Assembly: GCA_947445025.1 (NCBI GenBank)
Contig: CANFCB010000004.1
Span: 1-56,064 of the forward strand
Length of the DNA stretch: 56,064 nucleotides
Reading direction: 5' to 3'
Source: Myxococcales bacterium
Lineage (GTDB): Bacteria; Myxococcota; UBA727; JABDBI01
Positions 53,015-56,064 of the stretch are shown piece by piece. Position numbers and translations under genes: made by a program. Below the pieces are notes generated by a model, which was given only the letters and a program-made list of their open reading frames with translations, made no database searches and was not told the origin of the DNA. Within the stretch, counting starts at the first letter, position 1, and each line of letters starts with the position of its first letter.

Positions 53015-54091
53015 TTGAAATCACGTGCTTTGGGTCAACTTTTTATTTTTGGATTTGATGGCCTAAATGTCAATGCTGACGCACGGCGCCTGCTCAGTAA
53101 GGAACTTGCCGCCGGGGTTATCTTATTTGCGCGCAACGTTGCTTCTTTAGAGCAAGTTGTCGAACTCAATCGCGAAATCATGGATTTAAGGACCAGCCAA
53201 TTTGCGCCTTTAATTAGCGTCGATCAAGAAGGTGGACGCGTGGCCAGGCTCAAAAATATTTGCACGCCCGTTCCCGACATGCGCCGCATTGGAACATTAA
53301 GCCAAAGCCAACCGGATTTGCCTTATCGTTTAGGTGCCATGATGGCACGCGAAATGATTGCACTCGGTTTTCACTTGGATTTTGCTCCCATCTTAGACGT
53401 CGACACTAACTCTTTAAACCCTATTATTGGCGATCGCAGCTTTGCTTGCGACGCGCATACGGTTGCACGTATTGGTGCATTGTTTATTAACGGAATGCAA
53501 GAAGCAGGCCTGGCCGCCTGCGCCAAACATTTTCCCGGACACGGCGATACTGACATCGACAGTCATCTGGACCTGCCTATCTTGCGTCATGATCAAAGCC
53601 GCATCGAAGCTGTTGAACTCGTCCCATTTCAAGCTTCCATCAAAGCCGGCGTTGCCAGCATGATGACCGCGCATATCCTTATTCCTGCGCTTGACGCTGA
53701 ATTTCCGGCCACTTTAAGCAAAGCGATTTTACAAAATTTATTGCGGGAAAAATTAAGATTCGACGGCGTCGTTTTTTCTGACGATCTAGAAATGAAAGCA
53801 GTAGCTGATCGCTATACCATGAAGGAAATGATCCGTTTAGGATTGCTGGCAGGCGTGGATGCTTTTTTAGTATGCAAGGAAGTCGCTAAAATCGATGAAG
53901 CCATCAGCGCGCTGCATGAACTCGTCGACACCGGCCAAGTCCCCTTAAGCAGAGTGGAAGAAGCCTTAAGGAGAGTAGCAAATTTGAAACGACGCTTCCT
54001 CGGTGCTCCGGCACCAGCAGACTTAAATGAAGCCAAAAAGATAGTTCGTAGCAAACCGCATTTGGCGTTAGCTCAAAATTGGACGACATGA
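53015..54091 (+). CDS. nagZ: Beta-N-acetylhexosaminidase NagZ (GH3)
   Basis: Cytosolic wall-recycling enzyme that removes GlcNAc from anhydro-muropeptides. 358 residues. The start is a TTG with GAGGAG 7 bases upstream; no ATG fits. Signatures: ISVDQEGGRVARL, DFAPILDVDTN, CAKHFPGHGDTDIDSHLDLP (the catalytic His-Asp loop), then FSDDLEMKAV (nucleophile Asp). All catalytic elements are present. Four bp after fur, and it overlaps the next gene by ATGA. Confidence 0.95.
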   Translation: MKSRALGQLFIFGFDGLNVNADARRLLSKELAAGVILFARNVASLEQVVELNREIMDLRTSQFAPLISVDQEGGRVARLKNICTPVPDMRRIGTLSQSQPDLPYRLGAMMAREMIALGFHLDFAPILDVDTNSLNPIIGDRSFACDAHTVARIGALFINGMQEAGLAACAKHFPGHGDTDIDSHLDLPILRHDQSRIEAVELVPFQASIKAGVASMMTAHILIPALDAEFPATLSKAILQNLLREKLRFDGVVFSDDLEMKAVADRYTMKEMIRLGLLAGVDAFLVCKEVAKIDEAISALHELVDTGQVPLSRVEEALRRVANLKRRFLGAPAPADLNEAKKIVRSKPHLALAQNWTT

Positions 54092-55056
54092 AAACACAAT
54101 TTCGAGTATTGGTTTCTGATCCTTTGTCTCACGAAGGAATTGAATTTCTAAAATCTATTCCGCAATTTTCCGTGGATGTTCTCGTCGGGCAAAGCAAAGA
54201 ATCACTGGAATCCATCATTCCTCAGTACGATGCTTTACTGGTCCGCAGTCAAACCCAAGTCACTAAAGCCTTAATTGAAAAAGCCTGCAAACTAAAAATG
54301 ATTGGACGAGCCGGCATTGGCGTGGACAACATCGACATCGCTGCTGCTAGTGCCGCTAATATTATTGTTATGAATACGCCAGAGGGCAACATCGTCACCA
54401 CAGCCGAGCATGCCATTGCTCTGCTCATGTCTTTAGCCAGACATATTCCCCAAGCATCTGCATCCTTAAAAAACGGTGCTTGGGAAAAATCGAAATTTAA
54501 AGGCACCGAGATTCACGAGAAAGTATTAGGCATTTTAGGTTTAGGAAATATTGGCAGCGTCGTCGCAACCTTGGCTACCGGTCTTCGTATGCGCGTGCTT
54601 GCCTGTGATCCTCTTGTCTCGCCGGAAAAAGCAAAAGCCTGCGGTGCTGCACTGGTGACCCTCGATGAACTCTATGCAAAGTCTGATTTTATTTCGATTC
54701 ACATTACCCTCTCACGTTATACACATCACCTCATCGATGACAGCGCTTTTGGCAAGATGAAAATGGGTGTACGTATTATCAACGCTGCACGCGGCGGAAT
54801 CATCGACGAAGTAGCGCTTCTTAATGCCTTAAATCGCGGAGATGTCAGCGGCGCGGCACTCGATGTACTTGAAGAAGAACCACCCTCACACAGCAATGAA
54901 TTGCTACAACATGAAAAGGTCATCGTCACTCCACACTTAGGCGCTTCTACTGAAGAGGCGCAAAATCGGGTTGGCTTGCAACTTGCGGAACAAACTCGAG
55001 ATTTTTTTCTGCAAAATTTAATCCGGCATGCGGTAAACCCAATCAGCCACCCATAG
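54088..55056 (+). CDS. D-3-phosphoglycerate dehydrogenase-like 2-hydroxyacid dehydrogenase (no ACT domain)
   Basis: 322 residues from ATG 54088, which overlaps the nagZ stop. The NAD fold has GILGLGNIGSVVA, and catalytic residues lie in NAARGGIIDE (Arg), DVLEEEPP (Glu) and TPHLGAST (His). This is the core of SerA, the first step of serine synthesis. The regulatory ACT and ASB domains of longer SerA proteins are absent, so feedback control by serine would differ. A related 2-hydroxyacid dehydrogenase is possible. Confidence 0.9.
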   Translation: MKTQFRVLVSDPLSHEGIEFLKSIPQFSVDVLVGQSKESLESIIPQYDALLVRSQTQVTKALIEKACKLKMIGRAGIGVDNIDIAAASAANIIVMNTPEGNIVTTAEHAIALLMSLARHIPQASASLKNGAWEKSKFKGTEIHEKVLGILGLGNIGSVVATLATGLRMRVLACDPLVSPEKAKACGAALVTLDELYAKSDFISIHITLSRYTHHLIDDSAFGKMKMGVRIINAARGGIIDEVALLNALNRGDVSGAALDVLEEEPPSHSNELLQHEKVIVTPHLGASTEEAQNRVGLQLAEQTRDFFLQNLIRHAVNPISHP

Positions 55057-55075
55057 TCAGCATTGAGCTGGATCC

Positions 55076-55390
55076 TCACATTGAAATTTTACACTGGGTC
55101 GTTGAGGCTGACTGCCCTATGAGTGTTTCCGCTTCGGTTATGGCGTACCAACTGGTATCTACAGTCACACATATGTTGGTGGTATAATCCCAGACGCACA
55201 GCCCACACGTCGTCTTCCAGTCGGCCAGAGGGACGCAGCAGTCCATCCCACCATTTGGCACGCATACCAGCAGCGAAACGCACGTCGGTGCTATCGCCGT
55301 GTCGGCAAGCGACGCGTTATCTTCTCCGCACGCGGCCAGACTGCTCAAGGTCAACGTCACCAGCGACAATACCAATATTCTCTTAACCAT
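55076..55390 (-). CDS. Small Cys-rich lipoprotein
   Basis: 104 residues from ATG 55390 with GGGGGAA upstream; a longer frame to 55510 has no such site. The signal ends LSSLAAC, a good lipobox. The mature part has eight or so Cys in pairs (TCVSLLVCVPNGGMDCCV, CGLCVWDY, NICVTV, TQC), likely disulfides or metal sites. It is more G+C rich than its surroundings. No family recognised. It converges on the serA-like gene. Confidence 0.75.
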   Translation of the reverse strand: MVKRILVLSLVTLTLSSLAACGEDNASLADTAIAPTCVSLLVCVPNGGMDCCVPLADWKTTCGLCVWDYTTNICVTVDTSWYAITEAETLIGQSASTTQCKISM

Positions 55391-55704
55391 AAAGTTCCCC
55401 CGATTGCTTTGCTTTATGTATTTTTGCTTGATTCTATTGCATTGTTTGATGGTAACTGCAGTTGCTGGAGGGAGCAAGTTTTTGGACAAAAAAATTATTC
55501 TTAAAAACAATTTGCTATTAATTTAGCTTTTAATTTATGCTGATTTCACGATTGTTGATCGCACATGCTGTGTTTTCAGCAAAAAGTACCGCGCCCAAGA
55601 ACATAGAAACTTTTAGGCGCGGCAGACCACTTACGGAGTCGAGAAAAAACTAACATCTCGACTCCACATGTCAAGCTTTGTAAAAGGCTTGGCCGGAGTA
55701 AATT
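55391..55704. other. Intergenic region with two stem-loops before the winged-helix gene
   Basis: The left part is the upstream region of the Cys-rich lipoprotein gene. The right part holds two perfect stem-loops: CCGCGCC / GGCGCGG (55589-55595, 55616-55622, 20-base loop) and GGAGTCGAG / CTCGACTCC (55635-55643, 55657-55665, 13-base loop). A weaker one, CAAGC / GCTTG, follows before the ribosome site GGAG. None is followed by a T run, so they are not simple terminators. They may be protein-binding sites or a structured leader. Confidence 0.6.
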
Positions 55705-56001
55705 ATGTCAAACAAGGTTTGCATCCCTATAGATATATTTCGTAATTCAAAACTATCGCTACGTGCCAAGTTTGTTTGGGCAGAGCTTTCGCTGTTGCCA
55801 CGAGGCGTGACTGGCGAATTTGTGCTCAAGCAAAAAGAGTTGAGTTTGCAGTTGGGTGTTTGTGTGAGTACACTTAGGCGGGCTATAAAATCTCTTGAAG
55901 AGAATCAGCTGATTCAATTTGTTGGGTTGTCGGAGCAGCATTTTAAGAAGTTTGTTTTTAAGAGTGACGGTGTCGACGAGAAAATCCCCCTTGTATCTTA
56001 A
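55705..56001 (+). CDS. Helix-turn-helix (winged-helix) DNA-binding protein
   Basis: 98 residues. KFVWAELSLLPRG, then KQKELSLQLGVCVSTLRRAIKSLEENQLI, is a helix-turn-helix of the HTH_36 kind, common in small regulators and in replication initiators of plasmids and phages. There is no second domain. GGAG is well placed 6 bases before the ATG. The paired stem-loops upstream could be its own operator. Complete within the window. Confidence 0.75.
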   Translation: MSNKVCIPIDIFRNSKLSLRAKFVWAELSLLPRGVTGEFVLKQKELSLQLGVCVSTLRRAIKSLEENQLIQFVGLSEQHFKKFVFKSDGVDEKIPLVS

Positions 56002-56010
56002 CTTAGAACT

Positions 56011-56028
56011 TAATTATTCGAATAATTA
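56011..56028. repeat. 18-bp perfect palindrome after the winged-helix gene
   Basis: TAATTATTCGAATAATTA reads the same on both strands and starts 10 bases after the stop. A smaller stem-loop (CAAG, TACG, CTTG) follows at about 56037-56048. No T run follows on either side; the context continues beyond the window. Confidence 0.6.
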
Positions 56029-56064
56029 GGTTAGACTCAAGTACGCTTGGGTAGGAGTAAGTTA

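Overview
The window is 56 kb from the chromosome of a Gram-negative bacterium with modest G+C (low to mid 40s by eye). An outer membrane and periplasm are implied by many lipoprotein signals, LpoB, an EnvC-like FtsEX partner, a TolC-type channel, NagZ and an MltD-like transglycosylase. The taxon cannot be fixed from sequence alone. The gene mix (KamA, an RdgC-like pair, an ECF factor with a propeller protein, many orphan lipoproteins) would fit a deltaproteobacterium-like lineage such as Myxococcota or Bdellovibrionota, but this is inference. A patatin and an exported OTU-type protease with eukaryotic-like domains hint at association with a eukaryotic host.

Layout. 1-8.1 kb, minus strand: an ECF sigma factor with a propeller protein cut by the window edge, a patatin, a three-lipoprotein operon (lpoB, ycfL-like, unknown), and the division operon ftsE-ftsX-envC. 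8.3-10.3 kb, plus strand: two serine tRNAs, the 4.5S SRP RNA and dnaX. 10.3-16.8 kb: a DUF3788-like gene, an FKBP lipoprotein with a clear terminator, a shortened DsbD, kamA, rpsR, ftsB and a PIN-PhoH gene. 16.8-21.6 kb, minus strand: a heavy-metal RND pump and its TolC-like partner, with no membrane-fusion protein gene, plus a small Cys-rich leader gene.

21.7-26.4 kb is the accessory core. An IS3-family element abuts a broken copy of the 3' end of a larC-like gene. Next comes a 647-residue exported protein that joins C2H2-type fingers, an EEP (nuclease/phosphatase) fold, an OTU cysteine-protease fold and a proline tract. Then comes the complete larC-like gene. The two larC 3' ends form a 68-bp imperfect direct repeat around the effector-like gene, and all six differences are at third codon positions. 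This is the strongest candidate for something new in the window.

26.4-41 kb: a small membrane protein, typA, a beta-barrel-like protein, a DoxX protein, two tandem 5'-nucleotidases, a TM2 protein, a relic of aroB, an SDR, an HMA-MauE protein and hutU-ribD-hutI. 41-48 kb: a two-gene RdgC-like unit, a trypsin-fold protein with all three catalytic residues replaced, a lipoprotein with two similar halves, fni and an MltD-like transglycosylase. 48-56 kb: a peptide ABC importer without ATPases, a metal-linked operon (ZIP transporter, Fur/Zur, nagZ, serA-like), a small Cys-rich lipoprotein, and a winged-helix gene preceded by two strong stem-loops.

All calls rest on reading motifs by eye; no database search was possible.
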